Below are positions 50,108 through 59,820 of a stretch of 64,000 nucleotides of DNA, piece by piece. Location: NCBI GenBank assembly GCA_003278195.1, contig QCGE01000001.1:1-64000 (forward strand). The letters run 5' to 3'. Under the pieces are notes generated by a model. It had not been told where the DNA came from. It made no database searches and worked only from the letters and a program-made list of their open reading frames with translations. The position numbers and the translations under genes are program-made. Positions within the stretch are counted from its first letter, which is position 1. The number at the start of each line of letters is the position of its first letter. The DNA comes from Prochlorococcus sp. AG-363-P08 (lineage in GTDB: Bacteria > Cyanobacteriota > Cyanobacteriia > PCC-6307 > Cyanobiaceae).

Positions 50108-50473
50108 TCAAATAACCTCGGGTGCTAATGAAACAATTTTAGTGAAATTTCTCTCGCGGAGTTCACGTGCTACAGGTCCAAAAACCCTTGTTCCCCTTGG
50201 GTTTTTATCTTCATTGATTAAAACAGCTGCATTGTCATCAAATCTAATTGAGTTACCTGTATCTCTTCTCATAGTTGCTTTAGTTCTAACAACAACTGCT
50301 TTTACTACATCTGATTTCTTGACGCCCATATTTGGCATCGCATCCTTCACTGCAGCAACTATCACATCCCCAACATGGGCATAGCGTCGATTCGAGCCAA
50401 GAACACGAATACATTGAATTCGTTTTGCACCACTGTTATCAGCAACTGTGAGAAATGTTTCCTGTTGAATCAT
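50108..50473 (-). CDS. rplN: 50S ribosomal protein L14
   Basis: L14, 121 residues: [26 protein letters not shown] and [28 protein letters not shown]. Its ATG overlaps the rpsQ stop by 4 bases. Confidence 0.98.
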   Translation of the reverse strand: MIQQETFLTVADNSGAKRIQCIRVLGSNRRYAHVGDVIVAAVKDAMPNMGVKKSDVVKAVVVRTKATMRRDTGNSIRFDDNAAVLINEDKNPRGTRVFGPVARELRERNFTKIVSLAPEVI

Positions 50474-50736
50474 TGGTTTGCCTCCTGAGATTTGGCACTG
50501 TGACTAATCACTTCAGCAATCGCCCAGCGTTTTGATGAACTTAGTGGTCTTGTCTCAGTAATACGAACACGATCACCTATACGGCAAGCATTTTTCTCAT
50601 CATGCGCCTTATAACGAGTAGTGCGACTAATAATCTTTTGATAGATGGGATGCGGGAAGCGATTTTCAACCGCCACTACTACTGTTTTGTCCATCTTGTC
50701 GCTAACGACAGTACCGAGTCTTTCCTTAAGTGCCAT
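50470..50736 (-). CDS. rpsQ: 30S ribosomal protein S17
   Basis: S17, 88 residues: [29 protein letters not shown], then [22 protein letters not shown]. Confidence 0.98.
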   Translation of the reverse strand: MALKERLGTVVSDKMDKTVVVAVENRFPHPIYQKIISRTTRYKAHDEKNACRIGDRVRITETRPLSSSKRWAIAEVISHSAKSQEANQ

Positions 50737-50753
50737 TTTTTTAAAGAGTGAAA

Positions 50754-50966
50754 TCAGGAAGAAGCTTGGGAGCGACTTCGCTCCTTCTGAACCGTTAAAA
50801 GATGAGCTAGCTTGAGTCGTGCTTCTTTAAAACGGTGACTGTTATTCAGCTGCCTGGTGGCCTGCTGAAATCTCAAATCAAACAGATCTCGGCGAATGCT
50901 ATCGATCTGTTCGGTTATGTCCGCATCAGTAAGCTTGCGAACCTCTGCAACATCAGAAAGGGGCAT
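50754..50966 (-). CDS. rpmC: 50S ribosomal protein L29
   Basis: L29, 70 residues, two helices: [34 protein letters not shown], ending in a Ser/Arg-rich tail. It starts 2 bases after rplP. Confidence 0.97.
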   Translation of the reverse strand: MPLSDVAEVRKLTDADITEQIDSIRRDLFDLRFQQATRQLNNSHRFKEARLKLAHLLTVQKERSRSQASS

Positions 50967-50968
50967 GA

Positions 50969-51445
50969 TCAGGACTCCACTTTGACAGCTTTATTGGTGG
51001 ATGAAGTATTGGAAATGTTCGTTTGTTCCTGATCATCCAAACTCAGGAATTTAGTTTTAACGGGAAGCTTGTACTGGGCTAGACGCATAGCTTCCTTAGC
51101 GATCTCCTCAGTAATTTCTTCACCACCCATCTCAAATAAAATCCGACCAGGTTTAATTACTGCAACCCAGAACTCTGGATTTCCTTTACCAGAACCCATC
51201 CTGGTCTCAGCAGGGCGCATTGTTACTGGCTTATCAGGGAATATCCTTATCCATATTTTCCCTCCTCTTTTGACGTAGCGGGTCATAGCCCTCCTACTAG
51301 CTTCAATCTGGCGGGACGTAATCCAGCCACATTCCTGAGCTTGTAATGCAAACTGGCCAAAAGCAATGGTATTGCCTCGAGTAGCAACGCCACGCATGCG
51401 ACCTCTTTGCTGTTTTCTGAATTTGACTCTTTTAGGACTGAGCAT
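50969..51445 (-). CDS. rplP: 50S ribosomal protein L16
   Basis: L16, 158 residues. Core: [36 protein letters not shown], ending near LPVKTKFLS at residue 139. A 20-residue polar tail follows, longer than in E. coli L16 (136 residues). Confidence 0.98.
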   Translation of the reverse strand: MLSPKRVKFRKQQRGRMRGVATRGNTIAFGQFALQAQECGWITSRQIEASRRAMTRYVKRGGKIWIRIFPDKPVTMRPAETRMGSGKGNPEFWVAVIKPGRILFEMGGEEITEEIAKEAMRLAQYKLPVKTKFLSLDDQEQTNISNTSSTNKAVKVES

Positions 51446-51460
51446 AATTAAAACTCCAAA

Positions 51461-52189
51461 TCACCCTTCGTTAGAACGGTCTTCAAATTGTTGAGGCCTG
51501 CGATTGCCCCTACGTCGAGGGCTCGCACCCACAGGCAACTGCTGTTCTTCATTTGCGAGGACCTCACCCTTAAAGACCCATACCTTAATTCCCAAAACTC
51601 CATAAGTTGTACTCGCAACCCTTGTCGCATAGTCGATCTCAGCGCGGAGAGTATGTAGCGGAACACGGCCTTCACGAGTCCACTCTGTTCTTGCAATCTC
51701 TGCACCATTAAGACGGCCTCCGACCTGAATTTTTAACCCCAACACACCTGCTCTTTGCGCTCTTTGAACTGCCATCCGAATAGTTCGACGGAATGCAACT
51801 CTCTTTTCAAGTTGCTGAGCAATGTATTCAGCTAAAAGAAAAGCATCTGCATCAACTCGTTCTACTTCAACAACATTTATTCGAACTTGACGACTCCTGT
51901 CTCCAATTGTCTTCTGAATACCTGTTCTTAACTCCTCGATTCCACTACCCTGACGGCCAACCAACACGCCTGGACGAGCCGTCTTAAGTTCAACTTCTAG
52001 TTGATCTGCTTTGCGTGCAATCAAAACATCACTTATACCTGCAGCTCCATATTTTTTATGGATAAAGCGTCTTATCCGATCATCCTCCTGAAGAAGAGTC
52101 GGATATGTCTTCGCAGGCGCATACCAACGTGAACGATGTTCCTGGGTTATGCCCAGACGTAAACCAGTTGGATGGATTTTGTGTCCCAT
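51461..52189 (-). CDS. rpsC: 30S ribosomal protein S3
   Basis: S3, 242 residues: [24 protein letters not shown], the KH domain with the [11 protein letters not shown] loop, and the C-terminal [17 protein letters not shown] 52189 was chosen; the 27 in-frame codons upstream belong to the rplV gene region and do not resemble S3. Confidence 0.98.
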   Translation of the reverse strand: MGHKIHPTGLRLGITQEHRSRWYAPAKTYPTLLQEDDRIRRFIHKKYGAAGISDVLIARKADQLEVELKTARPGVLVGRQGSGIEELRTGIQKTIGDRSRQVRINVVEVERVDADAFLLAEYIAQQLEKRVAFRRTIRMAVQRAQRAGVLGLKIQVGGRLNGAEIARTEWTREGRVPLHTLRAEIDYATRVASTTYGVLGIKVWVFKGEVLANEEQQLPVGASPRRRGNRRPQQFEDRSNEG

Positions 52190-52208
52190 CAGTTCGATAA
52201 ATAGAGGA

Positions 52209-52574
52209 TCAGGAGTCGGGCTGAGCCGCCACACCAATACTGATGTGACAGGTCTGTTTCTTAATCGCAAATGCGCGGCCTTGGGCTCGGGGCCTATACC
52301 GCTTCATGGAAGGTCCCATATCTGCGGTGGCCTGAGAAATAACCAATGAGGCAGGGTCTAGGCCCATATTGTTCTCTGCATTCGCAACTGCGGACCTTAA
52401 AACCTTAGTTATTGGACCTGTAGAGCGATAGGGCATGAACTCAAGCATGATCAAGGCATCGCGGTAAGTGCGCCCACGAATTTGATCTAAAACACGGCGT
52501 ACCTTTGAGACAGAACCTCTTAGAAAACGTCCATGTGCCTTTGCAATCTTTTGTTCTTTCATATCTACTGACAT
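52209..52574 (-). CDS. rplV: 50S ribosomal protein L22
   Basis: L22, 121 residues: [40 protein letters not shown] and the exit-tunnel hairpin [24 protein letters not shown]. Confidence 0.98.
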   Translation of the reverse strand: MSVDMKEQKIAKAHGRFLRGSVSKVRRVLDQIRGRTYRDALIMLEFMPYRSTGPITKVLRSAVANAENNMGLDPASLVISQATADMGPSMKRYRPRAQGRAFAIKKQTCHISIGVAAQPDS

Positions 52575-52578
52575 TGTA

Positions 52579-52854
52579 TTAACGACCTCCTTTTTTATCT
52601 TTTATGTGACCTTTAAAAGTTCTTGTTGGTGCAAACTCCCCCAACTTATGCCCAACCATTTGTTCAGTGACAAATACAGGAATATGTGTTCTTCCATTAT
52701 GTACAGCAATTGTATGTCCGATCATCATTGGAAGAATAGTTGAGGCTCGAGACCAAGTTTTAATTACCGATTTATTATCATCGGCATTTTGCTTTTCAAT
52801 CTTGCGAAGCAAGCTATCAGCAATAAAAGGTCCTTTTTTGAGTGAACGTCCCAT
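52579..52854 (-). CDS. rpsS: 30S ribosomal protein S19
   Basis: S19, 91 residues: [21 protein letters not shown] and the conserved [35 protein letters not shown]. Confidence 0.98.
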   Translation of the reverse strand: MGRSLKKGPFIADSLLRKIEKQNADDNKSVIKTWSRASTILPMMIGHTIAVHNGRTHIPVFVTEQMVGHKLGEFAPTRTFKGHIKDKKGGR

Positions 52855-52890
52855 AACGAAATTAAGTAGAAAAGTTGTAAGAGTGTGAAA

Positions 52891-53754
52891 TCATGAATCT
52901 CTTCCACCCCGACTACGTTTTGAAGTTCTACGACGCTTACGTAGAACAAGTCGATTACTAGGCTTATTCCTTTTTCTCGTCTTTAATCCTAAGGCTGGTT
53001 TACCCCAAGGTGTCACTGGGCCAGCACGACCAATTGGTGCACGGCCCTCACCACCACCATGTGGGTGATCACAAGGGTTCATCACACTACCCCTAACTTG
53101 TGGACGCCTACCAAGCCACCTACGACGGCCAGCCTTACCAAGGCTCGTATTCCTTACTTCTGAGTTACCAACCTCACCAAGAGTCGCATAGCACTCCTTC
53201 CTGACTAAACGAACCTCAGTAGAAGGAAGCTTCAGTGCTACATAATCTCCTTCTTTCGCCATAACCTGAGCACTTGAGCCTGCAGTTCGAGCCATTTGGC
53301 CTCCTCGGCCAGGGTAAAGCTCTACGTTGTGGACATTTGATCCAAGCGGTATTGCCGACAATGGCAACGCATTCCCTGCCTCAAGTGGCGATTTAGGTCC
53401 AGAAATCAGCTCTTGTCCTATGGCTATCCCTGCTGGCGCAAGAATATAACGCTTCTCTCCATCTACATAAAAAAGCAAGGCCAATCTTGCATTTCTATGG
53501 GGGTCGTAGTGAATAGCTGCAACCTTTGCTGAAATTCCATGCTTATTACGACGGAAATCAACAATTCTGTATAAACGCTTATGTCCACCCCCTCGATGCC
53601 GACAAGTAATTACACCTCGGTTGTTTCGCCCCTTCCGGCGATGCTTCGCCACAACAAGAGAACGCTCAGGCTTGCGAGCTGTAACTTCACTAAAGTCAGT
53701 TACAACCCTTCCGCGGGTTCCTGGTGTATAAGGTCGATAGGTACGAATTGCCAT
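52891..53754 (-). CDS. rplB: 50S ribosomal protein L2
   Basis: L2, 287 residues. [20 protein letters not shown], the peptidyl-transferase-centre segment [24 protein letters not shown] with its conserved His, and a basic C-terminus. Confidence 0.99.
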   Translation of the reverse strand: MAIRTYRPYTPGTRGRVVTDFSEVTARKPERSLVVAKHRRKGRNNRGVITCRHRGGGHKRLYRIVDFRRNKHGISAKVAAIHYDPHRNARLALLFYVDGEKRYILAPAGIAIGQELISGPKSPLEAGNALPLSAIPLGSNVHNVELYPGRGGQMARTAGSSAQVMAKEGDYVALKLPSTEVRLVRKECYATLGEVGNSEVRNTSLGKAGRRRWLGRRPQVRGSVMNPCDHPHGGGEGRAPIGRAGPVTPWGKPALGLKTRKRNKPSNRLVLRKRRRTSKRSRGGRDS

Positions 53755-53765
53755 AATTTAAAACC

Positions 53766-54068
53766 TCAGGAATCAGGAAAAAGTTGAATGGAGTTCCCCT
53801 CGGCAAGCCTTACAACAGCTTTCTTGACCTGAGAACGTTTGCCAGCGAAGCGTCCCATCCTGCGACTGCGACGAGGTGGATTCATAGTGCTGATACCAAC
53901 TACGCGAACATCGAAAAGTTTCTCGACCGCTGCCTTGATATCTGGCTTAGCCGCACGAGGATCAACTTCAAATGTGTACTGATTAAGCTCCAAAGCATTA
54001 GTTGCCTTTTCTGTAATAAGAGGGCGTCTAATTACATCGGCTAGACGATTAGAAAAACGTTCAGTCAT
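53766..54068 (-). CDS. rplW: 50S ribosomal protein L23
   Basis: L23, 100 residues: [28 protein letters not shown]. Two ATGs (54074, 54068) are in frame. AAGGAGGT ends 2 bases before the first but 8 bases before the second, so 54068 was chosen. The start overlaps the rplD stop by 8 bases. Confidence 0.97.
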   Translation of the reverse strand: MTERFSNRLADVIRRPLITEKATNALELNQYTFEVDPRAAKPDIKAAVEKLFDVRVVGISTMNPPRRSRRMGRFAGKRSQVKKAVVRLAEGNSIQLFPDS

Positions 54069-54693
54069 CGCCATACACCTCCTTAATAATGGCTATTGCC
54101 GTCTCACCTAGCACCAACGAATTGGCATGAAGTAAGTCGAAAACGTTAAGTTGATCTGCAGCAATCAACTTAACCTTTTCCAGATTCCTTACAGATCTGG
54201 AAATAGCCTCAGAAGGCTCAGAAAGAATGATCAGAACCTTGGAATCTTTAGAAATACCCAAACGAACTAAAGCATTTGTTATTTCACTAGTTTTTGGAGT
54301 CTTAAGACTCTTCCCAAAGTCCTTAACGACAATTGAATCTTCCATCCGAGCCATTAAAGCCGTGCGAAGAGCTAATCGTCGTTCCTTTCTGTTCATTGAG
54401 AGTCCATAACTCCTAGGCTTAGGACCAAAGATGATCCCTCCTCCCGGTCTCAACGGAGTACGAATAGATCCCTGTCGAGCTCTACCAGTGCCCTTTTGCT
54501 TATAAGGCTTACGACCACCACCTCGTACCTCAGATCTAGTGAGAGTGCTGGCAGTGCCCTGACGACTATGAGCTTGTTGTCGCAGGACAGCCCGATGCAT
54601 CAAATCAACCGCAGAGGTTTCCTTTGCAACCTTTAGATCGATGCTTGTCTTTCCGGCTTCCTTACCCTGCCAATCACGAACAGTGCATTCCAT
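54061..54693 (-). CDS. rplD: 50S ribosomal protein L4
   Basis: L4, 210 residues. The tunnel loop [48 protein letters not shown] is conserved. In E. coli L4 represses its own operon through the leader; whether that holds here is unknown. It starts 2 bases after rplC. Confidence 0.98.
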   Translation of the reverse strand: MECTVRDWQGKEAGKTSIDLKVAKETSAVDLMHRAVLRQQAHSRQGTASTLTRSEVRGGGRKPYKQKGTGRARQGSIRTPLRPGGGIIFGPKPRSYGLSMNRKERRLALRTALMARMEDSIVVKDFGKSLKTPKTSEITNALVRLGISKDSKVLIILSEPSEAISRSVRNLEKVKLIAADQLNVFDLLHANSLVLGETAIAIIKEVYGDD

Positions 54694-54695
54694 AA

Positions 54696-55355
54696 TTACT
54701 TACCTCCTCCTTGTGAGGCCTTAGCACCTACTCGATTTGCAGGGCGAATATTTAATAAGCCGCCTGGTTTACCAGGAACAGATCCTTTAACGACTAGCAG
54801 ATTGCGCTCACTATCAACTTTGAGAATAGTTAGGCCTCTTGTAGTTATCTGCTTTCCTCCATATCTTCCAGCCATTCGTTTACCGGGATAAATCCGACCT
54901 GGTGTTGTACCAGCACCAGTGGATCCAGGCTGTCTATGGTTTTTAGAACCATGACTCATAGGTCCCCTGCTAAAACCATGACGTTTTTGATATCCCGCAA
55001 AACCACGGCCCATAGTGTCACCACTTACATCCACCTTCTGCCCCGCTTCAAAGCTTCCAACAGTTATTGGAGAACCAAGCTCCAGATCTCCAAGATTTTC
55101 AACGCGATATTCACGTAAATAGCGAAGAAGAGAATCACCTGATTTCGCTAAATGACCTTTAAAGGGTTTATTGAGTAATTTTTCTCGAGTTTCACCAAAG
55201 CCTATCTGTACCGCGGAATAACCATCAGTATCAGAAGTCTTTAGCTGAGTAATTCTGCAGGGTCCTGCCTCGATCAAAGTGACCGGAACAGCTCTGCCTT
55301 TTTCGTCGAAGAACTGGGACATTCCCAATTTCTTCCCAAGGATGCCTATAGACAT
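54696..55355 (-). CDS. rplC: 50S ribosomal protein L3
   Basis: L3, 219 residues: [33 protein letters not shown] and [49 protein letters not shown] 55355 was chosen; 18 upstream in-frame codons do not look like L3. First gene of the S10-spc-alpha run; rpsJ is in the str cluster instead. Confidence 0.98.
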   Translation of the reverse strand: MSIGILGKKLGMSQFFDEKGRAVPVTLIEAGPCRITQLKTSDTDGYSAVQIGFGETREKLLNKPFKGHLAKSGDSLLRYLREYRVENLGDLELGSPITVGSFEAGQKVDVSGDTMGRGFAGYQKRHGFSRGPMSHGSKNHRQPGSTGAGTTPGRIYPGKRMAGRYGGKQITTRGLTILKVDSERNLLVVKGSVPGKPGGLLNIRPANRVGAKASQGGGK

Positions 55356-55758
55356 TGGATGAAGGGACGCCAGCAATAACAACCTCTTAAAAAAAGGCTT
55401 AAGGAACAAAAGCTGATAATTTCAAGCGATTACTGAATCCATTTTATTTTTAAATGCCGTTTTAAACGGATCTAAAAAAGAAATCAGTTATAGCTAGCTA
55501 ATACCAGCAGGCTGAGACTTTTCCGACTTCTGAGGAAATCGAGAGTTTCTCTGCAGCATGAAAAGAATTCAATACTGCCTGGCCCTATAGATCAGGCGCT
55601 ATCGCTTGATCTGCTTTGCTTATCTGGAGGCCCGGCTAGCGGTCGGGCACAGTATGAGCAGAGCAATTAAAAAGGCTACACCACAGACCCCCTAGGGGTC
55701 CAGAGGTGATGATTTTTCGTCCAACTGTCAGAATTAAGCTCTAAACGAATATGAATTC
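55356..55758 (-). promoter_or_regulatory. Divergent rplC / ndhN region with structured leader
   Basis: A 403-base gap that must hold the promoter of the whole ribosomal run (leftward) and that of ndhN (rightward). It contains AGATCAGGCG (55589-55598) paired with CGCTTGATCT (55603-55612), one G-U pair, 4-base loop; GCCCG/CGGGC near 55631-55649; and a near-palindrome GACCCCCTAGGGGTC at 55687-55701. The structured part is more GC-rich than its surroundings. No reading frame of note. Confidence 0.5.
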
Positions 55759-56220
55759 ATGCCGCTATTGCTATCTGGGCAGGGTTTTTTGAGTGACCTA
55801 GAGGCTGCTGGTTGCATAGCTATTAATGTCCCCTTAGAGGGTGGGGCAGAAACCCGCTTGCTTAGAAGACTTCGAGCCGCTGGATACCGAACTCAAATGC
55901 TTAGTGCAAGAGGCCTAGGAGATCCAGAATCATTTCTATTGCAACTACATGGTGTCAGGCCACCTCATCTTGGCCATCAAAACGTTGGTCGAAATGCAGC
56001 AGTAGGAGAAGTGCAACTTGTCATGCCTCAATTACTTGAATTTCTTTCTGAAGATCGTTCTGTTGTTCTTTGGCTTATTGAAGGACAAGTTCTATCTCGC
56101 TCTGAATTAATTGCCATTTCAGATCTCTGCGAACGCGAAAAGCGTCTCAAAGTGGTAGTAGAAATAGGAGGTTCTCGCAGTCTTAAGTGGGAACCCATGC
56201 GCACTTATCTCCAAAAATAA
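55759..56220 (+). CDS. ndhN: NDH-1 subunit N
   Basis: NdhN, 153 residues, a hydrophilic subunit of the cyanobacterial NDH-1 complex, working in cyclic electron flow and respiration at the thylakoid membrane. [53 protein letters not shown] is characteristic. It precedes ldpA by 23 bases, a common cyanobacterial pair. Confidence 0.95.
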   Translation: MPLLLSGQGFLSDLEAAGCIAINVPLEGGAETRLLRRLRAAGYRTQMLSARGLGDPESFLLQLHGVRPPHLGHQNVGRNAAVGEVQLVMPQLLEFLSEDRSVVLWLIEGQVLSRSELIAISDLCEREKRLKVVVEIGGSRSLKWEPMRTYLQK

Positions 56221-56243
56221 TTAAGAATCAACAAGAGGTCTTA

Positions 56244-57281
56244 ATGAATAACGCCAGTAGAGGCGAAGAAGCAATAAGACGAGGATCCTGGGTCAAATTG
56301 ATATGTGGTGCAAGCAATCAGGATCTGAGCTCTATTACAGATTTATGTGCGGTATATGCAGTAGCGGGTGTTCATTGCATCGATGTCAGTGCTGATCAAG
56401 CAGTTGTGGTTGCTGCAAGAAAGGGGCTGGATTGGGCTGAACTCAATCACAAAGTTCGCCCATGGCTAATGATCAGTGTGAGCGATGGAGAAGATATACA
56501 TTTCCGAAAAGCCTGGTTTGACAATGCAGCGTGTCCTAAAGACTGCTCAAAACCCTGCGAAAAAATTTGTCCTGTTCACGCAATCAACCAAATACATGGC
56601 ATCAATCCATCACTTTGTTATGGATGTGGTCGATGTCTTCCAACTTGCCCTTATGGATTGATTAATGAAAAGAGTCATCGATTAGAACTCGATGCACTAG
56701 CAGCCCTAATCCGAGAACTTCAGCCTGATGCAATAGAGATCCATACAGCACCTGGACGTTTAAAGGCCTTTGAAAAAACAATCACTCAAATAATGAAGTC
56801 CAAAGTTCCATTAATGAGAATCGCAGTTAGTTGTGGGCTAGAAGGACACGGAATTAATGCAGAAGAACTTGCTGAGGAACTTTGGAAACGACATGCTTGC
56901 TTAAGAACTCATGATCAAAGACCTATCTGGCAACTCGATGGTCGGCCAATGAGTGGAGATATGAATCCAAGCACAGCCAAAGTTGCCATTGCTCTATGGG
57001 AAAAGATTCATCATCTAGCCCCTCCTGGGCCTTTACAACTTGCCGGAGGTACCAATGCATCCTCTATTGGCTTAGCTCCTCTTGCAATAGGCCTATCTGG
57101 AATTGCATTTGGTGGTTCAGCTAGAAGTCTTTTACAACCCTGGCTAGACGAAGCTCAAGCACGTGAAATCCCATTATGGGAATGGACTGATGGCTGGGAG
57201 ACTGCATTAACCCAAGCAAAACTATTGGTTCGTCCTTGGCTTACTCGAAATACCAAACAAAAAAAATTGCATTTGCATTGA
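56244..57281 (+). CDS. ldpA: LdpA, light-dependent period protein
   Basis: Fe-S protein of 345 residues. Two ferredoxin-like cluster motifs occur near residues 95-140: CPKDCSKPCEKICPVHAI and CYGCGRCLPTCPYG. In Synechococcus elongatus LdpA senses redox state and adjusts the circadian clock. ATG 56244 has AGAGG seven bases upstream and was chosen over an upstream ATG at 56187 that overlaps ndhN. It ends in a short basic tail (TKQKKLHLH). Confidence 0.93.
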   Translation: MNNASRGEEAIRRGSWVKLICGASNQDLSSITDLCAVYAVAGVHCIDVSADQAVVVAARKGLDWAELNHKVRPWLMISVSDGEDIHFRKAWFDNAACPKDCSKPCEKICPVHAINQIHGINPSLCYGCGRCLPTCPYGLINEKSHRLELDALAALIRELQPDAIEIHTAPGRLKAFEKTITQIMKSKVPLMRIAVSCGLEGHGINAEELAEELWKRHACLRTHDQRPIWQLDGRPMSGDMNPSTAKVAIALWEKIHHLAPPGPLQLAGGTNASSIGLAPLAIGLSGIAFGGSARSLLQPWLDEAQAREIPLWEWTDGWETALTQAKLLVRPWLTRNTKQKKLHLH

Positions 57282-57354
57282 CGAAGGTCGACCCACTATG
57301 TGTAACTATTTAGATATCAGTGAAAACACCTTAAAAAGTGTCGCGCTGAATCAT

Positions 57355-57426
57355 TGGGCCGTCGCCAAGCGGTAAGGCAGCGGTTTTTGGTACCGCCATT
57401 CCTAGGTTCGAATCCTAGCGGCCCAG
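57355..57426 (+). tRNA. tRNA-Gln (anticodon TTG)
   Basis: A 72-base cloverleaf: acceptor TGGGCCG (57355-57361) pairs with CGGCCCA (57419-57425), discriminator G. The anticodon stem GCGGT/ACCGC encloses TTTTGGT, giving TTG. The T arm is CTAGGTTCGAATCCTAG. CCA is not encoded. Confidence 0.96.
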
Positions 57427-57442
57427 TTACATCAAACTTTTC

Positions 57443-58219
57443 GTGAGTTTGCGTCCATTGCTGATATTTGATTTCGACGGGGTAATTGTCGACGGGATGC
57501 CTGAATACTGGTTTAGTGCGCGTCATGCCTGCCAACATCTCTTAGATAAAAAAGGCAAATCAAACGTTCTTCCTACGCAAATCCCTAAAGCCTTTCGATA
57601 CCTAAGACCATGGGTACATCAAGGCTGGGAAATGGTTCTTATTGCTGCGGAATTAATTAATACTGATAGTCCGTTAAACAAAAAAGGACCTCTTGCTTTT
57701 GCTAACAACTATTCGCTCTATTGCAAACAAGCGCTAGATCAATGGGGCTGGAGCCCTGAAGAGCTCCAAGAAGCAATAGAAAAAATACGCAAAGAAGCAA
57801 TTCAAACTAATAGAGAAAATTGGCTTTCTCTTCATCAGCCTTTCCCTGGACTAGTTGAACGACTCAATCGCCTAAGTCTAGAGCGCATAGATTTTGTCGT
57901 ACTGAGTACAAAAGGTTCTGCATTTACTAGCGAGCTACTGAATTGGCTTCAACTCAACCCCAGTCATATTTATGGTCATGAATCTGGAAGTAAACCGCAT
58001 GTTCTTAGACAACTCATTAAAGACAACGATCTTCATGGCTTCATAGAAGATCGTAGAGCGACTCTTGAAACAACAATCAAACACCCAGAACTAACTTCTT
58101 TACGGTGCTACTTAGCAAGCTGGGGATACCTAAAGCCTGATGACAAAAGGAATTTACCGCAAGGAATCCAATTACTAGAGCCAGAAGATCTTGCTCACCC
58201 CTTGGCGATGTGGCCTTAG
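57443..58219 (+). CDS. HAD-superfamily hydrolase
   Basis: A 258-residue haloacid dehalogenase-like phosphatase. Motif I is DFDGVIVDG at residues 9-17 (nucleophile and acid/base Asp), motif II is VVLSTKG, and a late FIEDRRATLET looks like motif IV. The substrate is unknown. The start codon is GTG (57443), only 16 bases after tRNA-Gln, so the two may share a transcript. Confidence 0.82.
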   Translation: MSLRPLLIFDFDGVIVDGMPEYWFSARHACQHLLDKKGKSNVLPTQIPKAFRYLRPWVHQGWEMVLIAAELINTDSPLNKKGPLAFANNYSLYCKQALDQWGWSPEELQEAIEKIRKEAIQTNRENWLSLHQPFPGLVERLNRLSLERIDFVVLSTKGSAFTSELLNWLQLNPSHIYGHESGSKPHVLRQLIKDNDLHGFIEDRRATLETTIKHPELTSLRCYLASWGYLKPDDKRNLPQGIQLLEPEDLAHPLAMWP

Positions 58220-58227
58220 TTCGTTAG

Positions 58228-58241
58228 CGTACGTCTGTACT
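58228..58241 (+). promoter_or_regulatory. Likely LexA (SOS) box upstream of recA
   Basis: CGTACGTCTGTACT fits the cyanobacterial LexA consensus RGTAC-N3-D-GTWC-B at all but the first position. It contains the inverted GTAC-N4-GTAC core. It lies about 128 bases upstream of the recA ATG and just after the HAD stop, a plausible promoter position. Confidence 0.7.
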
Positions 58242-58268
58242 ACCTAGCAATGTTGGAGCGACAGGGAT

Positions 58269-58288
58269 AAACGGTCTCGCCGTTTTTT
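58269..58288 (+). terminator. Terminator-like hairpin in recA leader
   Basis: AAACGG (58269-58274) pairs with CCGTTT (58280-58285) with a 5-base loop, and T continues to 58288. The stem is short, so termination would be partial. Lying between the LexA-like box and recA, it could end the HAD message or act as an attenuator. Confidence 0.45.
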
Positions 58289-58369
58289 CAAGTCCTGCAA
58301 TAAAGCTATATCTGCCGACCACACCAACGGCAAAGGGCTCATCATCTTGATCCTTTACTAACCACTGTT

Positions 58370-59509
58370 ATGTCAGCCGACGTGAAAACATCCAACACAT
58401 CCAATTCTGAATCGCGCCAAATTGAAGCCAAAGCAGGAGAGCGAGACAAAGCTCTAAGTCTTGTATTGGGACAAATAGAGAGAAACTTTGGGAAAGGCTC
58501 AATTATGCGACTTGGAGACGCATCCAGAATGAGAGTAGAAACGATCTCGACTGGTGCTCTCACTCTTGATCTTGCACTGGGAGGCGGATACCCAAAAGGA
58601 AGAGTGGTTGAGGTCTATGGCCCTGAAAGTTCTGGTAAAACAACTCTGACTTTGCATGCCATCGCAGAAGTTCAAAAAAAAGGTGGCGTAGCAGCATTTG
58701 TAGATGCAGAGCATGCACTCGACCCCGTTTATGCAGCTTCTCTTGGAGTGGACATAGAAAACCTTCTGGTTTCTCAACCCGACACAGGTGAAATGGCTCT
58801 AGAAATTGTCGATCAACTGGTCCGTTCAGCCGCTGTAGATCTAGTTGTAGTTGATTCCGTTGCGGCCCTCACACCAAGATCTGAAATTGAAGGAGAAATG
58901 GGTGATCTGGCCGTAGGAAGTCAAGCAAGGCTAATGAGTCAGGCAATGAGAAAGATCACAGGAAATATCGGAAAATCAGGATGTACAGTGATTTTCCTCA
59001 ATCAACTTCGCCTCAAAATCGGTGTTGTTTATGGAAATCCAGAAACAACCACTGGGGGTAATGCGCTGAAGTTCTACGCATCTGTCAGGCTAGATATTCG
59101 TCGTATCCAAACACTTAAACGTGGAACAGAAGAGTACGGAATCCGAGCCAAAGTCAAAGTAGCTAAAAATAAAGTTGCCCCACCATTCCGTATCGCTGAG
59201 TTTGACATTCTCTTTGGCCGTGGCATCAGCACAGTAGGTTGTCTTCTGGATCTAGCAGAAGAGACTGGTGTTGTAACACGTAAAGGTGCTTGGTACAGCT
59301 ACGAAAACGACAATATTGGTCAAGGTAGAGACAACACAATTACTTGGCTGGAAGAAAACCCCGAATCACGTGAAAAGATTGAACTACTAGTTCGTCAGAA
59401 ATTAACTGAGGGCTCGGAAGTAACCGCTAATTCAATGCGGCCACTAGCCGCCGCCGCAAGAACCACAACTGCTAAACAACCCATGAAGCCAATCTCTGAA
59501 GCTGCGTAA
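58370..59509 (+). CDS. recA: RecA recombinase
   Basis: RecA, 379 residues, strand exchange and LexA co-protease. Walker A is GPESSGKTT, Walker [11 protein letters not shown]; loop 1 [22 protein letters not shown] and loop 2 with [37 protein letters not shown] are complete. The N-terminal 25 residues are Ser/Glu-rich and the C-terminal tail is Ala/Thr-rich instead of acidic. Confidence 0.99.
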   Translation: MSADVKTSNTSNSESRQIEAKAGERDKALSLVLGQIERNFGKGSIMRLGDASRMRVETISTGALTLDLALGGGYPKGRVVEVYGPESSGKTTLTLHAIAEVQKKGGVAAFVDAEHALDPVYAASLGVDIENLLVSQPDTGEMALEIVDQLVRSAAVDLVVVDSVAALTPRSEIEGEMGDLAVGSQARLMSQAMRKITGNIGKSGCTVIFLNQLRLKIGVVYGNPETTTGGNALKFYASVRLDIRRIQTLKRGTEEYGIRAKVKVAKNKVAPPFRIAEFDILFGRGISTVGCLLDLAEETGVVTRKGAWYSYENDNIGQGRDNTITWLEENPESREKIELLVRQKLTEGSEVTANSMRPLAAAARTTTAKQPMKPISEAA

Positions 59510-59512
59510 GCA

Positions 59513-59544
59513 GTAATTAATCAATTAATTGATTGATTAATTAC
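59513..59544. terminator. 13-bp inverted repeat at recA / DUF2839 junction
   Basis: GTAATTAATCAAT (59513-59525) and ATTGATTAATTAC (59532-59544) are perfect complements with a 6-base loop. They start 4 bases after the recA stop and include the last codons and stop of the convergent DUF2839 gene. Very AT-rich, no distinct T-run; probably a shared 3'-end structure. Confidence 0.6.
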
Positions 59545-59779
59545 GAACATCAGCTGGAGTCCACCAACCTGCAGCTGGACCAATAAAACGTACAACCACC
59601 CAAAGCAAAACCAGCGCACCGATACCTACCCAAGCACCACGTGTGGTGATGGCATAAAACTGGGCTTTCTGCTTCTCAGTAATAGGTAACCAAGAAACAA
59701 TTCTTGGAGAATCATCCTTGTTAGCTTTGTTATTTCGAGGTGGTAAACCCTGAACAGATCGTCTGCGCGCTTCGCCCAT
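59537..59779 (-). CDS. DUF2839 membrane protein
   Basis: An 80-residue protein of the cyanobacteria-specific DUF2839 family. N-terminal MGEARRRSVQGLPPR is typical, followed by WLPITEKQKAQFYAITTRGAWVGIGALVLLWVVVRFIGPAAGWW with one transmembrane helix. Function unknown. It converges on recA. Confidence 0.85.
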   Translation of the reverse strand: MGEARRRSVQGLPPRNNKANKDDSPRIVSWLPITEKQKAQFYAITTRGAWVGIGALVLLWVVVRFIGPAAGWWTPADVRN

Positions 59780-59820
59780 TTCCTTAAGAAACTAATTCTA
59801 ATTTAGAAAGATTAGAACGT

